Origin: an uncultured Pseudoruegeria sp.
GTDB lineage: Bacteria; Pseudomonadota; Alphaproteobacteria; Rhodobacterales; Rhodobacteraceae
Assembly: GCA_947498155.1 (NCBI GenBank)
Contig: CANMJD010000001.1
Location: 868,001-932,000, forward strand
Direction: 5' to 3'
DNA: 64,000 nucleotides
In this document: one piece after another, positions 48,620 to 58,768 of the stretch
Layout: the number at the start of each line of letters is the position of its first letter
Position numbering within the stretch: the first letter of the stretch is position 1
The notes under the pieces: generated by a model
Databases searched by the model: none
What the model was told of the DNA's origin: nothing
The model's input: the letters and a program-made list of their open reading frames with translations, nothing else
Translations under genes and position numbers: made by a program

Positions 48620-49366
48620 TCAGATCGGCTCCACACCGGGTTGGGCCAGCCCATCCAAAAGCCGCAGCGGGCGTTTTACGGCACTTGGCAGATTTGGCCG
48701 GCTAGGCTGAAACATCTGCTTGGAAGCTTCGACCATCACTACCCCACCAGCCAGCGCCGGAGAGACCCGCCGTCCGGTGCTTTCCCAGACCCGCCCTGTG
48801 CGCAGCCAGAACCGTTTGTGTGAGGGTGGTGCAAACAGCGCCGCAACATGGCGCTCGGGCTCAAAGGAATGTTGCTTAAGCTGTGTTTCCAGTTGCCCCA
48901 GTGAATAGGGACGCCCGTAGCCAAAAGGGGTGATGTCGCGGCGCGCCCAAAGCCCTGCCCGGTTAGGCACAATGATGATCATCCGCCCGCCGGGCCCCAG
49001 CACGCGCCAGCATTCTTTCAGAACTTCCGAAGGATGATCACTAGTCTCAAGCCCGTGCATCAGCACCAGCTTGTCGACCGAGCCGGTATCCACAGGCCAG
49101 CGGGTCTCTTCACAAAGAGCGGCAACGTTTTTCATCCCAGCAGGCCAGCTCATCACGCCCTGTGGTCCCGGCATCAAGGCCATCACCCGCCGCGACTGCG
49201 CCAAATAGGGCCGCAAAAGCGGCACCGCAAAGCCAAAGCCAACCACAGTTTGCCCTTTTGCTTCGGGCCATAACCCCTGAACCTGATCGCGCACGGCTTT
49301 TTGCGCCACCCGCCCAAGAGCGCTGCGATAGTAGAAGTTCTTTAGGTCAAGCACGTCCAAGTGCAT
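48620..49366 (-). CDS. Class I SAM-dependent methyltransferase
   Basis: A 248-residue cytoplasmic protein with a methyltransferase type 11-like fold: [12 protein letters not shown] in place of the usual glycine-rich SAM loop, [36 protein letters not shown] for the post-core part. Substrate unknown. The SAM loop is less glycine-rich than normal. The ATG at 49366 follows GAGG. It is divergent from gloB, which is a common pairing in Rhodobacteraceae. Confidence 0.85.
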   Translation of the reverse strand: MHLDVLDLKNFYYRSALGRVAQKAVRDQVQGLWPEAKGQTVVGFGFAVPLLRPYLAQSRRVMALMPGPQGVMSWPAGMKNVAALCEETRWPVDTGSVDKLVLMHGLETSDHPSEVLKECWRVLGPGGRMIIIVPNRAGLWARRDITPFGYGRPYSLGQLETQLKQHSFEPERHVAALFAPPSHKRFWLRTGRVWESTGRRVSPALAGGVVMVEASKQMFQPSRPNLPSAVKRPLRLLDGLAQPGVEPI

Positions 49367-49429
49367 TGCAAGGGGCCTCAGGATCGGCAACAATTAACCG
49401 GAAGACTACACAGTTGAACCGGAAACGCC

Positions 49430-50197
49430 ATGCCCCTTGAGATCATCACCGTTCCCTGCCTGTCGGATAACTACGCCTTTATCCTGCACAACGCGGAAAC
49501 CGGCGAAACAGCCCTTGTGGATGCACCAGAAGCCGACCCGATCCGTATGGCACTGGATGAACGCGGCTGGTCGCTGGATTACATCCTACTGACCCATCAT
49601 CACTGGGATCATGTAGATGGCGTGCCCGAGTTGATCAGCGCCTATGGCGCCAGAGTCATCGGCAATGCAGCCGATTCAGATCGCCTGCCCCGCCTTGATG
49701 TTTCGGTCTATGCGGCCGAAGAGACCTCTCTTCTGGGTACGCGGGTCAAGATTTTTGATGTCTCCGGCCATACCATCGGCCATATCGCCTTTTATCTGCC
49801 CGATGAAAAGGCGCTGTTTACCGCCGATAGCCTAATGGCAATGGGCTGCGGACGGCTGTTTGAAGGCACACCGGAAATGATGCTGGCCAGCCTGACCCCC
49901 CTGATGGCGCTGCCCGATGATATCACTATCTATTCCGGCCATGAATATACCGCCCATAACGCCCGCTTTGCCCTGACGATCGAACCGGATAATGCAGACC
50001 TTCAACGCCGCATGGCAGAGATAGAGACCCTGCGGGCCGATGATCTACCAACGGTGCCCAGCCTTTTAGGTGCCGAAAAAGCCAGCAATCCGTTTTTACG
50101 GTGCCATCTGGGCTCGGTGAAAGCCGGTGTTGGCATGGCCGAGGCGGATGATGTCGCCGTCTTTACCGAGGTCCGCAACCGGCGCAACAGCTTCTGA
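49430..50197 (+). CDS. gloB: Hydroxyacylglutathione hydrolase (glyoxalase II)
   Basis: Hydrolyses S-lactoylglutathione to lactate and glutathione, second step of methylglyoxal detoxication. The 255-residue product has the metallo-beta-lactamase zinc motif LTHHHWDHVDG, the third ligand in SGHTIGHIAFY, the Asp in FTADSL and the C-terminal PFLRC glutathione-binding domain. Normal length. Confidence 0.96.
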   Translation: MPLEIITVPCLSDNYAFILHNAETGETALVDAPEADPIRMALDERGWSLDYILLTHHHWDHVDGVPELISAYGARVIGNAADSDRLPRLDVSVYAAEETSLLGTRVKIFDVSGHTIGHIAFYLPDEKALFTADSLMAMGCGRLFEGTPEMMLASLTPLMALPDDITIYSGHEYTAHNARFALTIEPDNADLQRRMAEIETLRADDLPTVPSLLGAEKASNPFLRCHLGSVKAGVGMAEADDVAVFTEVRNRRNSF

Positions 50198-50351
50198 GCT
50201 CTCCCAGAGGCGCTCTGACGGGCATTTTCTCCAAAGCCGACACCGGTTTTGGGGTCGCGGACATGTTTTTCAAAAATTCGCTCATTTCTTAGGGGGACAG
50301 TAACTTGTTGCGGTAAAAACTGTCACAAATGCGAAACTTTGAAAATTAATC

Positions 50352-50381
50352 CTTGAAGACTTGGAAAGAAACCCGAAGTCT
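50352..50381 (+). promoter_or_regulatory. Possible heat-shock-type promoter of clpA
   Basis: CTTGAA (50352-50357), 14 bases, CCCGAAG resembles a sigma-32 promoter (CTTGAA-N13/14-CCCCAT) only in part. It overlaps an inverted repeat AGACTT/AAGTCT (50357-50381). Both are weak. Confidence 0.3.
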
Positions 50382-50444
50382 AACAAGGAAGGGGCAGTGC
50401 TCATCCGGGCGCCTCAGACCCCACAGGCAAGAAAGGAAAGTGTA

Positions 50445-52769
50445 ATGCCGTCATTTTCCAAATCCCTTGAGTCGGCGATCCATAACGCTCTGGCCCTCGC
50501 GAATGCGCGTCGCCACGAACTTGCAACATTGGAACATCTGCTGCTGGCCCTGACGGAGGAACAAGACGCAATCAAGGTCATGCAGGCGTGTAACGTCGAT
50601 CTGACAGAATTGCGCACCGCTCTTGAGGAATTCATCGATGACGATCTGTCGACGCTGATCACCGATGTCGAGGGCTCCGAAGCCGTGCCAACCGCCGCGT
50701 TTCAGCGCGTGATACAGCGCGCCGCCATCCACGTGCAGTCCTCGGGCCGCACCGAAGTAACCGGCGCCAATGTTTTGGTGGCGATCTTTGCGGAACGCGA
50801 ATCCAACGCCGCCTATTTCCTGCAAGAGCAGGAAATGACCCGTTATGACGCGGTGAATTACATCGCCCATGGCGTTGCCAAGAACCCCGAATTCGGAGAG
50901 GCCCGCCCGATTACCGGTGCCGATGACGAAGAAGAGTTCAGCGCACAGGTCGAAGATGTGGCCGAGAAAAAAGAGACCGCCCTAGATAAATATTGTGTGG
51001 ACCTGAACGAAAAGGCCCGTGAGGGCGACGTTGATCCGCTGATCGGGCGCGAACATGAGGTGGAGCGTTGCATTCAGGTGCTGTGCCGCCGCCGTAAGAA
51101 CAACCCCATTCTGGTGGGCGATCCCGGTGTCGGTAAAACCGCCATTGCCGAAGGGCTGGCGCGCAAGATTGTGCAGGGTGAAACACCGGAAATTCTGGCC
51201 TCTGCCACGATCTATTCGCTGGACATGGGCGCGCTTCTGGCGGGCACACGCTATCGCGGTGATTTTGAGGAACGGCTGAAAGCTGTGATGACCGAAATGG
51301 AAGAGCACCCCGATGCGGTTCTCTTTATTGATGAAATTCATACGGTTATCGGCGCGGGCGCGACATCAGGCGGGGCGATGGATGCCTCTAACTTGCTGAA
51401 GCCTGCGTTGCAGGGCGGCAAGCTGCGCTGCATGGGCTCCACCACCTATAAAGAGTTCCGCCAGCATTTCGAAAAAGACCGCGCCCTGTCGCGCCGGTTT
51501 CAGAAAATTGATGTCAGCGAACCCAGTGTCGAGGATTCTGTCAAAATCCTGCGTGGGCTCAAACCCTATTTTGAAGAGCATCACGACATTCGCTACACGG
51601 CGGATGCGATCCGCACGGCTGTTGAACTGGCCGCGCGCTATATCACAGACCGCAAATTGCCGGATAAGGCCATTGACGTCATCGATGAGGCCGGTGCAGC
51701 CCAGCATCTGGTGCCTGAAAGCAAGCGCCGCAAAACCATCGGCGCCAAAGAGATTGAGGCCGTGATTGCCAAAATCGCCCGTATCCCGCCAAAAAATGTC
51801 TCCAAGGATGACGCTGAGGTGCTCAAGGATCTGGATAGCACGTTGAAACGTGTGGTCTTTGGTCAGGATGATGCGATCGAAGCACTCTCCAGCGCGATTA
51901 AACTGGCGCGCGCTGGTCTACGAGAGCCGGAAAAACCCATCGGGAACTACTTGTTTGCCGGGCCCACCGGGGTGGGTAAAACCGAAGTTGCGAACCAGCT
52001 TGCCAGCAGTCTGGGCGTCGAAATCCTGCGTTTTGATATGTCCGAATACATGGAAAAACACGCGGTTTCCCGTCTGATCGGCGCGCCTCCGGGCTATGTC
52101 GGTTTTGATCAGGGCGGGCTCTTGACCGATGGCGTTGATCAGCACCCACATTGTGTGCTGCTTCTCGATGAAATCGAAAAGGCCCATCCGGATGTCTATA
52201 ACATCCTTTTGCAGGTGATGGATCACGGCCAGTTGACCGACCATAACGGCCGTACGGTGGATTTCCGCAATGTGATCCTGATTATGACCTCTAATGCCGG
52301 GGCAAGTGAGCAAGCCAAAGCCGCCATCGGTTTCGGTCGTGATCGGCGCGAAGGCGAAGACACCGCCGCGATTGAACGCACCTTTACGCCGGAGTTCCGC
52401 AACCGTCTGGATGCGGTGGTCTCTTTTGCGCCACTGGGCAAAGACGTCATCCTGCAAGTGGTTGAGAAATTTGTGCTGCAACTAGAAGCCCAGCTTCTGG
52501 ACCGCAATGTCACGATCGAGCTGACCAAACCGGCGGCCGAGTGGCTGGCCAAGGAAGGCTATGACGACAAGATGGGCGCGCGCCCCTTGGGTCGCGTCAT
52601 ACAGGAGCACATCAAGAAACCGCTGGCCGAGGAATTGCTGTTCGGCAAGCTTGCCAAGGGCGGCAATGTCAAAGTTGCGGTGAAAGATGGTAAAATCGAC
52701 CTATTGATCGAGAAGCCGCAAACGCGCCAGCTTTCAACGAAGAAGCCGCCCCTTCTTACCGCAGAATAA
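50445..52769 (+). CDS. clpA: ATP-dependent Clp protease ATP-binding subunit ClpA
   Basis: AAA+ unfoldase that feeds proteins to ClpP. The 774-residue product has a double Clp_N domain ([21 protein letters not shown]), AAA1 with GDPGVGKT (225-232), AAA2 with GPTGVGKT (506-513), and the ClpP-docking tripeptide IGF at 628-630. The start at 50445 has AGGAAAG upstream. The adaptor gene clpS, often next to clpA, is not in the 250 bases upstream or nearby. Confidence 0.97.
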   Translation: MPSFSKSLESAIHNALALANARRHELATLEHLLLALTEEQDAIKVMQACNVDLTELRTALEEFIDDDLSTLITDVEGSEAVPTAAFQRVIQRAAIHVQSSGRTEVTGANVLVAIFAERESNAAYFLQEQEMTRYDAVNYIAHGVAKNPEFGEARPITGADDEEEFSAQVEDVAEKKETALDKYCVDLNEKAREGDVDPLIGREHEVERCIQVLCRRRKNNPILVGDPGVGKTAIAEGLARKIVQGETPEILASATIYSLDMGALLAGTRYRGDFEERLKAVMTEMEEHPDAVLFIDEIHTVIGAGATSGGAMDASNLLKPALQGGKLRCMGSTTYKEFRQHFEKDRALSRRFQKIDVSEPSVEDSVKILRGLKPYFEEHHDIRYTADAIRTAVELAARYITDRKLPDKAIDVIDEAGAAQHLVPESKRRKTIGAKEIEAVIAKIARIPPKNVSKDDAEVLKDLDSTLKRVVFGQDDAIEALSSAIKLARAGLREPEKPIGNYLFAGPTGVGKTEVANQLASSLGVEILRFDMSEYMEKHAVSRLIGAPPGYVGFDQGGLLTDGVDQHPHCVLLLDEIEKAHPDVYNILLQVMDHGQLTDHNGRTVDFRNVILIMTSNAGASEQAKAAIGFGRDRREGEDTAAIERTFTPEFRNRLDAVVSFAPLGKDVILQVVEKFVLQLEAQLLDRNVTIELTKPAAEWLAKEGYDDKMGARPLGRVIQEHIKKPLAEELLFGKLAKGGNVKVAVKDGKIDLLIEKPQTRQLSTKKPPLLTAE

Positions 52770-52771
52770 CA

Positions 52772-53728
52772 ATGTGGCGATCCGCTCCGATCCTTTTTCT
52801 CTCCCTCGCGACACCCGTCGCGGGGGAGATTTCGTTTGGGCAACCGCTTAATTGCACATTGGGTCAGGATTGCTACATCCAGAATTACGTTGATCTGGAC
52901 CCAAGCCCCGCGGCCAAGGACTTTACCTGCGGCCCGCTAAGCTATGACGGCCACAAGGGCACGGACTTCGGCTTAAGCTCGGACAATGCAATGATTCTGG
53001 GGGTTGATGTGCTGGCGGCGGCGGATGGTGTTGTCACCGGAGTACGTGATTCAATGCCCGATATTCGCAGCAACGCCGAAAATGCGCCCGATCTTCAGGG
53101 AAAGGATTGCGGCAATGGGGTTGTTCTGTCCCATGGGGATGGCTGGGAAACCCAATATTGCCACATGAAGCTGGGCAGTATCACTGTCAAAACCGGGCAA
53201 TCGGTTTCAAAAGGCACGACACTGGGGCAAGTCGGTTTAAGCGGCCGCACCGAATTTCCGCATCTGCACCTTTCTGTGCGCAAGGATGGCGCGGTGGTGC
53301 CGCCCTTTGCGCCACAAGCGCAGGCCTGTGGCGCAGCGCCCGCCGATACACTCTGGTCGGACCCGATCACCTATGTGCCCGTGGGGTTAATCTCAATTGG
53401 ATTCAGTGATCGCCTTCCCGACTTCGCTGAAGTCCAGTCTGGCACCGCCGATACCCCGCAATTGCCCGCCACCTCCCCTGCCCTTGTGCTCTGGGCGCTG
53501 GGATTCGGGACCGGTAGGACCGATGAATTGCGTTTTGAGATCAGCGGGCCGGATGGGCCGTTTCACCGTGCGACTGCAGACTTTGAAAAACCTCAAGCCC
53601 AAGCCTTTCGCGCCACGGGCCGCCGCATCAGCGCGCCGCTGACAGCAGGTCTCTATACGGGCACGGTAACCCTGCTGCGACACGGTGTTGATGTTGAAAC
53701 CCGCCATATCGCCGTCACCGTAGAATAA
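52772..53728 (+). CDS. M23 (LytM) family metallopeptidase
   Basis: A 318-residue exported protein (signal peptide MWRSAPILFLSLATPVAG). The peptidase domain has the zinc ligands in DGHKGTDFG and FPHLHLSVR, with a Gly-rich HGDGWETQYCHM stretch in between: all three LytM ligand motifs are present, so it should be active, unlike many LytM factors. Several cysteines suggest disulfides in the periplasm. The C-terminal half (from about 210) has no clear match and looks like a beta domain. It starts two bases after clpA and may share its transcript. Confidence 0.9.
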   Translation: MWRSAPILFLSLATPVAGEISFGQPLNCTLGQDCYIQNYVDLDPSPAAKDFTCGPLSYDGHKGTDFGLSSDNAMILGVDVLAAADGVVTGVRDSMPDIRSNAENAPDLQGKDCGNGVVLSHGDGWETQYCHMKLGSITVKTGQSVSKGTTLGQVGLSGRTEFPHLHLSVRKDGAVVPPFAPQAQACGAAPADTLWSDPITYVPVGLISIGFSDRLPDFAEVQSGTADTPQLPATSPALVLWALGFGTGRTDELRFEISGPDGPFHRATADFEKPQAQAFRATGRRISAPLTAGLYTGTVTLLRHGVDVETRHIAVTVE

Positions 53729-53760
53729 TCGCTAAGATATAATCACCGAAGATCGAAACG

Positions 53761-53790
53761 AAAAAAGCCACGCGCGAAGCGTGGCCTTTT
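53761..53790. terminator. Bidirectional terminator between LytM gene and rpmG
   Basis: GCCACGC-GCGAA-GCGTGGC is a perfect 7-bp stem with AAAAAA before it and CTTTT after it, placed between two converging genes. Confidence 0.88.
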
Positions 53791-53813
53791 AGAAATCCGT
53801 GGTCAAATCAGGC

Positions 53814-53981
53814 TTACTTGATTTTGCCTTCTTTGTACTCAACGTGCTTCCGAATAACCGGATCGTATTTGTTTACAACCATTTTTTCGGTCATTGTGCG
53901 AGCATTTTTCTTGGTCACATAAAAGTGGCCCGTGCCCGCGGTTGAGTTCAGGCGGATTTTAATCGTGGTCGGCTTCGCCAT
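53814..53981 (-). CDS. rpmG: 50S ribosomal protein L33
   Basis: Short ribosomal protein of 55 residues. It starts [18 protein letters not shown] and has [20 protein letters not shown] and the basic end [10 protein letters not shown], the pattern of the L33 type without the zinc-binding cysteines. Monocistronic, with a terminator 25 bases downstream. Confidence 0.97.
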   Translation of the reverse strand: MAKPTTIKIRLNSTAGTGHFYVTKKNARTMTEKMVVNKYDPVIRKHVEYKEGKIK

Positions 53982-54116
53982 TGTATTGCTCCTGCGCGGG
54001 GCGGAGATGCCGCCCGTGAAATCCTAGAAGCCGCCTTTTACCCTCTGTGCAACCGGAGTCAACCAGAAAGCCCAGGGGTTTTTCATTTTCCCCAAGCGGC
54101 CCGTTTAGAAACCGCC

Positions 54117-54971
54117 TTACCCGGCGCTTTCTTCGAGTTTAATGCCGCGTCGTCCGGCCAGATCTGTGAAATACTGCCATGCGACCCGCCCCGAACGACT
54201 GCCGCGTGTAGCCTGCCATTCAATTGCTTCCGCCCACAGGGTCTTTTCGTCGATTTCGATGCCATGGGCCGCACAATAGCCGCGAATCATATCGAGGTAT
54301 TCATCCTGCGAACAGGGATGAAAGCCGAGCCACAGTCCGAACCGGTCCGACAATGAGACTTTTTCTTCGGTCGCCTCCGATGGCGAAATCGCGCTAGAGC
54401 GTTCATTTTCGATCATGTCCCGCGGCATCAAATGACGCCGGTTCGAGGTCGCATAGAACACCACGTTCTCGGGACGCCCCTCAATGCCACCATCCAGAAC
54501 CGCTTTCAGCGACTTGTAATGCTGGTCATCATGGGAGAACGATAAATCATCGCAGAACAGGATAAACCGCGCCTTCGTCTGGCGCAGCAGCGTCAGAAGT
54601 CGACCAATCGAGGGCAGGTCTTCTCGCTGGACTTCAACGATCTTAAGCGGCAATCCCTGACGCAGCACTTCGGCATGGACGGCCTTGACCAAGGACGACT
54701 TCCCCATCCCGCGTGATCCCCACAACAGGGCGTTATTCGCGGGCAGACCCTTGGCAAACTGCAAGGTGTTCTCCAGCAGCGTATCGCGCGATCGATTGAC
54801 CCCGATCAGCAGGGACAGATCCACACGGTTCACATGGGGCACAGGGGTTAGCCCGTCCGGTGCCACATGCCAGACAAAGGCGTCTGCGGCGTCAAAATCG
54901 GGGCTGTCTGCGGGGGCCGGATAGCGCCGTTCCAAAGCCTCTGCAATTCGGATCAATGCAGCGTCATTCAT
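54117..54971 (-). CDS. DUF815-type AAA+ ATPase downstream of tatC
   Basis: A 284-residue cytoplasmic ATPase with Walker A GSRGMGKSSLVKA near residue 85, the acidic Walker B FILFCDDLSF, and the sensor segment YATSNRRHLM, matching the DUF815 family. The target is unknown. It overlaps tatC by 8 bases, so the two are co-translated; a link to export quality control is possible but not proven. Confidence 0.88.
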   Translation of the reverse strand: MNDAALIRIAEALERRYPAPADSPDFDAADAFVWHVAPDGLTPVPHVNRVDLSLLIGVNRSRDTLLENTLQFAKGLPANNALLWGSRGMGKSSLVKAVHAEVLRQGLPLKIVEVQREDLPSIGRLLTLLRQTKARFILFCDDLSFSHDDQHYKSLKAVLDGGIEGRPENVVFYATSNRRHLMPRDMIENERSSAISPSEATEEKVSLSDRFGLWLGFHPCSQDEYLDMIRGYCAAHGIEIDEKTLWAEAIEWQATRGSRSGRVAWQYFTDLAGRRGIKLEESAG

Positions 54972-55818
54972 CAGGGTGATCTCCGTGGATGTCCTCGTCC
55001 CACAGCCCTTCGGCCTTCATTTTGGCTTCACGCTTTTTCTCAACCCGTTTCACCAGTTGAATCGAGATTTCATACAGTCCGTAGACAACAACAAACAAAA
55101 TGACCTGAGTGATCACATCCGGCGGCGTAACCAAAGCCGCCAAGAGCAGAATGCCTACCACGGCATATTTGCGCACATCCCCTAGCCCGCGGGCGGACAC
55201 CAGACCGGCGGTCCCCATCAGGGTCAGCAAGACAGGCAATTGGAAACACAGGCCAAAAGCGACGATGAACTTGATTGTCAGGTTCAGATATTCCTGCGCA
55301 GAGCCTTGGAAAACGACGCTCGGGCTTTGCGGGCCGGTTGCCGTGGCTAGGGCCTCACCCTCATTTCCGAACTGCTGAAACCCAAGAAAGAAGTCATAGG
55401 CCAGCGGGGTGACGACATAGAATGCAAAGCTCGCCCCCAGCGCGAACATAAACGGTGAGGCAATCAGAAAGGGCAGAAAGGCACCCTTTTCTGATTTATA
55501 CAGCCCCGGCGCCACAAAGCGCCACATCTGCATGCCAATATAGGGAAAGGCGAGGATAAACCCACCCAGAAGCGAGATTTTGATCGCGACAAAGAAGCCC
55601 TCTTGCGGGCTGATAAAGATCAGGGCGCAATCCTGACCGGTTTGCGCCAACACCTTGCACAGCGGTGCCGTCAGAAGGTTAAAGATCGGGGTGGCGACGG
55701 TAAAACAAATCACCATACCGATGATAAAGGCAACGACCGAATGGATCAGTCGATTGCGCAATTCGGTCAGGTGTTCGATCAACGGGGCAGCAGAATCCTC
55801 GAGTTCGTCAGTGCTCAT
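54964..55818 (-). CDS. tatC: Sec-independent translocase TatC
   Basis: Receptor for twin-arginine signal peptides. The 284-residue product has the conserved N-terminus LIEHLTELRNRL, six membrane segments (for example VVAFIIGMVICF and LTLMGTAGLVSA) and a charged C-terminal tail with KKREAKMKAEG. Start overlaps tatB by 4 bases. Confidence 0.97.
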   Translation of the reverse strand: MSTDELEDSAAPLIEHLTELRNRLIHSVVAFIIGMVICFTVATPIFNLLTAPLCKVLAQTGQDCALIFISPQEGFFVAIKISLLGGFILAFPYIGMQMWRFVAPGLYKSEKGAFLPFLIASPFMFALGASFAFYVVTPLAYDFFLGFQQFGNEGEALATATGPQSPSVVFQGSAQEYLNLTIKFIVAFGLCFQLPVLLTLMGTAGLVSARGLGDVRKYAVVGILLLAALVTPPDVITQVILFVVVYGLYEISIQLVKRVEKKREAKMKAEGLWDEDIHGDHPDE

Positions 55819-56294
55819 TTTCCATCTTCCGGCTTGGCGTCCGCATTGTCCTGCACCGCCGCTTCTTGTTGGGCTGCCGCTTCGGCTTCCCGCTCAAGCC
55901 GCTCTGTCGCTTTACGCGCCGAGGCTTCCTGAATTTTGCGGGCTTTTTCAGCGCGTTCTTCGGTCATTTTGGCCGTGGCAGGCCCCAAATCGGCAGGATC
56001 GGATTTTGCGTTATCCTCCGGCGACCAGTTTTCAAACTTGGTAGCGGCTTCTTGCAAACGGTCCAGACCCATCGATTTGGCCGAAGTTGCCTTACGCAGA
56101 TCAGAGGCCACGTCCTTGACTCCGGCCTCATCCGCCGCATCGTTCATCGCCTTCTGGAAATCGCGCGCCATGGCACGCGCCTTACCGGTAAAGCGGCCCA
56201 ACGTGCGAAACATCATCGGCAGGTCTTTGGGACCCACAACAATCAACGCGACGATACCGATCAGCAAAAGCTCGGTCCAACCTAGATCAAACAT
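55815..56294 (-). CDS. tatB: Sec-independent translocase TatB
   Basis: Forms the receptor complex with TatC. The 159-residue product starts MFDLGWTELLLIGIVALIVVGPKDLP, one membrane helix with the FDLGWTE motif that tells TatB from TatA, then a long charged helix (GRFTGKARAMARDFQKAM) and an Ala/Glu-rich tail. Confidence 0.95.
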   Translation of the reverse strand: MFDLGWTELLLIGIVALIVVGPKDLPMMFRTLGRFTGKARAMARDFQKAMNDAADEAGVKDVASDLRKATSAKSMGLDRLQEAATKFENWSPEDNAKSDPADLGPATAKMTEERAEKARKIQEASARKATERLEREAEAAAQQEAAVQDNADAKPEDGK

Positions 56295-56325
56295 AAAACG
56301 TCTTCCCCATCAGGGTGAGAGCCGA

Positions 56326-56544
56326 TCAGGCTTTGTCTTTTTCTTTTTCGTCTTCGGGCGTTACGTCCCGTGCAACGTCTGCGGTGTTTTCAAGCTCTTC
56401 TGTGCCCTCGGCAACGCCTTTTTTGAAAGAGGTGATCCCCTTGCCGACTTCTCCCATCAGGGACGAAATTTTACCGCGTCCAAACAGGACCAGAACCACG
56501 ACGGCGATCAAAAGAAGACCGGGCAAACCAATGTTGTTGAGCAT
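56326..56544 (-). CDS. tatA: Sec-independent translocase TatA
   Basis: Pore-forming subunit of the Tat system. The 72-residue product starts [26 protein letters not shown], has the LFGRGKI hinge and the amphipathic helix [16 protein letters not shown], then an acidic tail. I take the ATG at 56544 (family N-terminus), not the longer in-frame start. Confidence 0.95.
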   Translation of the reverse strand: MLNNIGLPGLLLIAVVVLVLFGRGKISSLMGEVGKGITSFKKGVAEGTEELENTADVARDVTPEDEKEKDKA

Positions 56545-56696
56545 GTGCTTTCTCCAACTGTGGAAGAAGGACCAGCGCCTCCTTCGCAAATAATGACCCC
56601 ATAGGCCTATCCGTTTCCAGACAGAGTTAAAATACCCAAAATGACGGATTTTGCCATATTTTTAAGGCCCATGGGCTACCCCTTGCCCCTCCACAC

Positions 56697-56714
56697 CTGA
56701 CAGATTAATGTCAG
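56697..56714. promoter_or_regulatory. 18-bp inverted repeat upstream of the WYL regulator
   Basis: CTGACA-GATTAA-TGTCAG is a perfect 6-bp inverted repeat, 124 bases upstream of the regulator gene and 153 bases from tatA. Probable operator; which gene it serves is not clear. Confidence 0.4.
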
Positions 56715-56837
56715 TTGAGATAGTGCATCCCCTGCATTCCTCAATGAAATAAGGCGATTGCCCGTGTTCCCAGCCCATCCCCCCTTTGCTTCGCCGGTAC
56801 CGCATGAATCGAATCAACACCAAGGGGACGCCTTGAA

Positions 56838-57548
56838 ATGGTAAAGGGGCGCAAAGCGGTGGCCGGACGGATGGACCGACTTTTGGAAATCATTCAGATC
56901 CTGCGCGATGGCCAACACCACCGCGCGGAAGATATCGCGAAACATTTTGGCGTTTCCCTGCGCACGATCTATCGCGACATGGACCGCATGGCAGCCTCCG
57001 GCCTCCCCGTAGAGGGCACGCGGGGCGAAGGCTATCGGATGGCAGACCCGATCAGCCTGCCGCCACTGACACTCACCACACAGGAGCTGGAGGCGCTGCA
57101 ATTAGGGCTGGCCATCGTCAGCGACACGGCGGATCGGGAATTGCAGTCCGGGGCGCGCAGCCTTGCGCGCCGGATCGAGAGCATCACACCGGAAAACCGC
57201 GCCTCTCTGCCGGATGGCTGGACCGACGCCCTCTATCCCTTTGCCGAAACCGGCCTGCCCTCGGAACACATGCCGATCTTGCGCCAAGCCATCCGACAAA
57301 AACGCAAAATCTGGCTGGTGTATAAAGATCAGAACAACCGCCCCAACCAGCGGATGATCCGCCCGTTGCAACTGGAATACTGGGGACGGGTCTGGTCCTG
57401 CCTGGCGTGGTGCGAAACCAGCAAAGCCTTTGACAGCTTTCGAGTGGCGCGCATGCAATCCGCTGAACTCACCTCGGCCCGATTTCGCGACGAAGAGGGC
57501 AAAACCTTCAAAGATTATCTTGCCGCCCTTAAACACCCGCCGCCTTAG
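56838..57548 (+). CDS. HTH transcriptional regulator with WYL domain (YafY-type)
   Basis: A 236-residue DNA-binding protein. The N-terminal HTH_11 (RMDRLLEIIQILRDGQHHRAEDIAKHF, then SLRTIYRDMDRM) is followed from about residue 130 by a WYL-type domain with the KIWLVYKDQNN core and a final basic segment. WYL domains bind nucleotides or small ligands in many stress regulators. AGGGGA precedes the ATG. No target gene is evident; an operator-like repeat lies upstream. Confidence 0.9.
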   Translation: MVKGRKAVAGRMDRLLEIIQILRDGQHHRAEDIAKHFGVSLRTIYRDMDRMAASGLPVEGTRGEGYRMADPISLPPLTLTTQELEALQLGLAIVSDTADRELQSGARSLARRIESITPENRASLPDGWTDALYPFAETGLPSEHMPILRQAIRQKRKIWLVYKDQNNRPNQRMIRPLQLEYWGRVWSCLAWCETSKAFDSFRVARMQSAELTSARFRDEEGKTFKDYLAALKHPPP

Positions 57549-57627
57549 GTTCTTTTCATTTTGACATAAATATCCCAGGGTCCGAGGCAGCGCCCCGGCT
57601 TAACGCTCTGGTGCACAGGCCTGAAAT

Positions 57628-58713
57628 TCAGCGCTGAGAGGCAAACAGGAAACAGCGTTCACGCCGGACGGTTAACCACAAAGGCGTTCCGGGCTTGGGC
57701 AAAAACACCGACGGCACCGTGGCCTTCAGAATCGATCCGTCAAAGTCCATTTTGAACTCGACCAGGCTCTCGCGCCCCATAAATCTGGCCCGCGACACCT
57801 GTGCCCGCGCCGGCGTGCCCGCCAAGGGAGTGGGGTTTGGCCCGCGCCCCTGACGGTCAAAGTCGATATTCAGATGCTGAGGCCGGAATACGATATCCAC
57901 CGCACTGCCATCGGGATAGCCCGGCGCAAGAAACTGCCCAAAGGGTGTTTGGGTCAAAGCCCCCTGCACCACCCCTTGAATGACATTCACATCCGAGAAA
58001 AACGCCGCCGCCGCGCGATCAACGGGGGCGTTATAAATATTATAGGGCGCGCCTTGCTGCACGATTTTGCCATCCCGCATCAGGGCGATTTCATCGGCCA
58101 TGCGCATGGCTTCATCCGGCTCATGGGTGACCAGCAAAACCGCCGCGCCTTCCTCTTTCAGGACCGCGAGGGTTTCATCGCGGATATCATCGCGCAGCCG
58201 GTTGTCGAGGCCGGAAAACGGTTCGTCCATCAGCATGATCTTGGGGCGCGGCGCCAGCGCACGTGCGAGGGCCACGCGCTGCTGCTCACCACCAGATAGT
58301 TGATGCGGATGCTCGTTTTTGAAATGCAACAGCCCAACCCGCCGCAGCAGCTCATCCACGCGGGCCATTTTGTCGCCCTTGCGTCCCTTCAAGCCGAAGG
58401 CCACGTTTTCGGCGATCGTCAGATGGGGAAACAGGGCAAAGTCCTGAAACATCAACCCGATGCTGCGGGCTTCGGGCGGGGCGCGGAAAACCGTGTCACA
58501 CACCAGTTTCCCATCGACGTAAATTTCGCCAGAGTCCTGCATGTCAACCCCCGCCGTCACCCGCAGGGTGGTGGATTTTCCACAGCCGGAGGGCCCCAAC
58601 AGACAGGTCACCTGCCCCGGCATCACTTGCAAAGAAACATCATCCACCACCGCACGCCCGCCAAAGCTGCGCCGGATGTTGCGGATGTCCAATCTGGGTG
58701 TGTTGCCTGTCAC
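57628..58713 (-). CDS. ABC transporter ATP-binding protein, FbpC/PotA-like
   Basis: A 361-residue ATPase with Walker A GPSGCGKSTTLR, signature LSGGEQQRVALARAL, Walker B KIMLMDEPFSGLD, switch His in VTHEPDEAM, and a C-terminal TOBE-like domain, the layout of iron, polyamine or thiamine importers. The usual permease and binding-protein genes are not next to it; the upstream gene is a sodium:solute symporter. So its partners must be elsewhere, or it is an orphan. Substrate is not clear. Confidence 0.85.
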   Translation of the reverse strand: MTGNTPRLDIRNIRRSFGGRAVVDDVSLQVMPGQVTCLLGPSGCGKSTTLRVTAGVDMQDSGEIYVDGKLVCDTVFRAPPEARSIGLMFQDFALFPHLTIAENVAFGLKGRKGDKMARVDELLRRVGLLHFKNEHPHQLSGGEQQRVALARALAPRPKIMLMDEPFSGLDNRLRDDIRDETLAVLKEEGAAVLLVTHEPDEAMRMADEIALMRDGKIVQQGAPYNIYNAPVDRAAAAFFSDVNVIQGVVQGALTQTPFGQFLAPGYPDGSAVDIVFRPQHLNIDFDRQGRGPNPTPLAGTPARAQVSRARFMGRESLVEFKMDFDGSILKATVPSVFLPKPGTPLWLTVRRERCFLFASQR

Positions 58714-58768
58714 GCCATCGCTCTTTTCGATATCCGATCAAAAAGATCGGGCTTTGACAGACCAGTTA

